Origin: an uncultured Tateyamaria sp.
Lineage (GTDB): Bacteria > Pseudomonadota > Alphaproteobacteria > Rhodobacterales > Rhodobacteraceae
Assembly (NCBI RefSeq): GCF_947497045.1
Contig: NZ_CANMEU010000004.1
Coordinates: 124,001 to 188,000 of the forward strand
Direction of reading: 5' to 3'
DNA length: 64,000 nucleotides
Shown here: one piece after another, positions 62,909 to 64,000 of the stretch
Numbering within the stretch: position 1 is the first letter of the stretch
Layout of the letters: each line of letters starts with the position of its first letter
Program-made: the position numbers and the translations under genes
Notes under the pieces: model-generated
Database searches by the model: none
What the model saw: the letters and a program-made list of their open reading frames with translations, nothing else
What the model was told of the DNA's origin: nothing

Positions 62909-62942
62909 CTTATCTGGCCAGTGATAAGCGAATCATGATTCG
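62909..62942. promoter_or_regulatory. operator-like palindromes in the adhesin / glycerate-kinase promoter
   Basis: CGAATCATGATTCG (62929-62942) is a perfect 14-bp palindrome, adjacent to CTTATC-n8-GATAAG (62909-62928). They sit between the divergent starts of the adhesin (62823) and the kinase (63046). The binding regulator is unknown. An AT tract with TTAATTTACCGTAATTA follows at about 62970. Confidence 0.45.
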
Positions 62943-63045
62943 ACGGCTAGAGTCTTTTTCGCAAACAACCTTAATTTACCGTAATTACTAAGAGAAATTG
63001 TGGCGATTCGGACTCAGTCAGGCGAATACGCGGGAAGGACGTGCG

Positions 63046-64000
63046 ATGAAAACTGTGGAAGAATTGGTGGCGCTTTGGCAAATTGGGGTCGATGCGGTGC
63101 GCGGGGACGCGGCTGTGGCGCGCGTTCTGGCCCAAGGGCACATTACCAAACCTGACCGTATTGTCGCCGTTGGCAAGGCGGCGGCGGCCATGGCTGCACC
63201 AGCCGCGACCGCATGGCCTGATGTGCCTTGCCTGATCATCACCAAATACGGGCACGCCGCCCATGCCCCCGCCCATGCCGAGGTGATCGAGGCCGCGCAC
63301 CCGGTCCCGGATGCTGCATCCCTGGCCGCGGGTCAAGCGTTGCAAGTCGCAATAAGGGCCTGTCCGGCGAGGTCTGAGGTATTGATGCTCGTCTCAGGCG
63401 GGGCCTCATCGCTGGTCGAAGTGCCAACCGACGCTCAAAACCTCGAAACCTTGATGGCCAGCACCCAAGACCTGCTCGCTTCGGGTGCCCAGATCGGGCA
63501 GATGAACGCGCATCGCACCGCACAATCCCAGATCAAGGGCGGCAAGTTGCTGGCCGGATTTCAAGGGGCACGGGTCACCACGCTGGCCCTGTCGGATGTT
63601 GAAGGTGACGCGCTGATGACCATCGGATCCGGCATCGGGGCCGCCCCGCCGAACCCTGCTTTTGCGTTCCACTCCGAGGTTATCGCCAGCAACGCCATCG
63701 CGCGCAGTGCCATCGCCGCCGCAAGCCCGCTGCCCGTTCAAAACAACAGTGAGGCGCTCTATGATGATGTGGTTGCGTTGGCTCCGCGCCTTGCGGCGAC
63801 GCTGACCTCAGGACCTGCGGGGTTGCATATCTATGGAGGAGAGCCGGTTGTTCAGTTGCCAGCTGCCCCCGGTACGGGCGGGCGCAACATGGCGCTGGCC
63901 CTTGGCCTTGCCCGCGAGATTGCCGGGCGCGACGATATCCGCATTCTGGTGGCAGGGACGGACGGGACGGACGGGCCCACGGATGCGGCAGGCGCTTGCG
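63046..64000 (+). CDS. glycerate 2-kinase (MOFRL/GckA type), 5' part, runs off the window
   Basis: The first 318 codons are visible. The N-terminus IVAVGKAAAAMA and LMLVSGGASSLV form the kinase core, and the MOFRL domain shows IYGGEPVVQLPAAPGTGGRN and VAGTDGTDGPTDAAGA, typical of type-2 glycerate kinases (2-phosphoglycerate from glycerate). ATG 63046 follows GGAAGGAC. The end is cut by the window. It belongs to glyoxylate or hydroxypyruvate use. Confidence 0.93.
   Translation, partial: MKTVEELVALWQIGVDAVRGDAAVARVLAQGHITKPDRIVAVGKAAAAMAAPAATAWPDVPCLIITKYGHAAHAPAHAEVIEAAHPVPDAASLAAGQALQVAIRACPARSEVLMLVSGGASSLVEVPTDAQNLETLMASTQDLLASGAQIGQMNAHRTAQSQIKGGKLLAGFQGARVTTLALSDVEGDALMTIGSGIGAAPPNPAFAFHSEVIASNAIARSAIAAASPLPVQNNSEALYDDVVALAPRLAATLTSGPAGLHIYGGEPVVQLPAAPGTGGRNMALALGLAREIAGRDDIRILVAGTDGTDGPTDAAGAC

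Noticed and set aside
62968-62990. CtrA box in the adhesin promoter
   Set aside because: TTAA-TTTACCG-TAAT fails the second TTAA half-site; only an imperfect AT-rich palindrome is left.
1-64000. CRISPR arrays, insertion sequences, integrases or prophage genes
   Set aside because: No spaced direct-repeat array, transposase, integrase or phage structural gene was recognised on either strand.

Overview
The window looks like the chromosome of a marine alphaproteobacterium of the order Rhodobacterales (Roseobacter group). The reasons are high GC, the betICBA choline-sulfate operon, a PccR-type propionyl-CoA regulator beside pccB, DUF1127 and DUF2927 genes, a TTAA-N7-TTAA (CtrA-type) box, and a GC-rich intergenic repeat typical of these genomes. 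Most of it is ordinary housekeeping and catabolic gene content on both strands. I see no CRISPR array, intact insertion sequence, prophage or tRNA gene.

Layout. 1-5.1 kb: a RidA deaminase, a dead small-gene remnant, pccB, a drug-efflux MFS gene and pccR, with TGCAAA repeats in both promoters. 5.1-12.7 kb: a secreted nuclease, betA-betB-betC-betI with a BetI-type operator, an EamA permease and a LysE exporter. 12.9-24 kb: a small unknown protein, YebC, a glutathionyl-hydroquinone reductase, two SLC13 permeases, a BASS transporter, an FAD dehydrogenase, a PAS protein, a second EamA permease and the YmdB phosphoesterase. 24-31 kb: a structured gap, 5-formyl-THF cyclo-ligase, MgtE, guanine deaminase, a CAP protein, 8-oxoguanine deaminase, a HisN-type phosphatase and an XRE regulator. 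31-42.5 kb: LysR and DUF1127 with a possible small RNA, Bax-inhibitor-1, cupin, GNAT, a P-loop kinase, L33 (rpmG), RNase P RNA, an amidase, an Excalibur lipoprotein, gatA/gatC, a VOC protein, a ceramidase, tadA and rluB.

42.5-52.9 kb is a long co-directional run: TerC, a 30-residue membrane peptide, XpaC-like, TelA, a DUF2927 lipoprotein, an SPFH-GYF protein, two unknown soluble proteins, two cytochrome b561-like proteins, a double zinc-ribbon membrane protein, a nitroreductase and dtd. I read this as an envelope or toxic-anion stress module, and it is the least described block here. 52.9-54.7 kb is an AT-richer islet with a methyltransferase-like protein and an orphan protein. 54.7-62.8 kb is a type I secretion operon (adhesin, TolC, ABC permease/ATPase, HlyD adaptor) for a 1071-residue Ig-repeat surface protein. 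The window ends inside a glycerate 2-kinase gene.

Regulatory sites I could read include PccR-type repeats, a BetI operator, a LysR-type box beside DUF1127, a CtrA-type box, a heat-shock-like promoter ahead of the Bax-inhibitor gene, several palindromes and a few clear terminators. Start codons were chosen from Shine-Dalgarno spacing, ATGA-type overlaps and family length.
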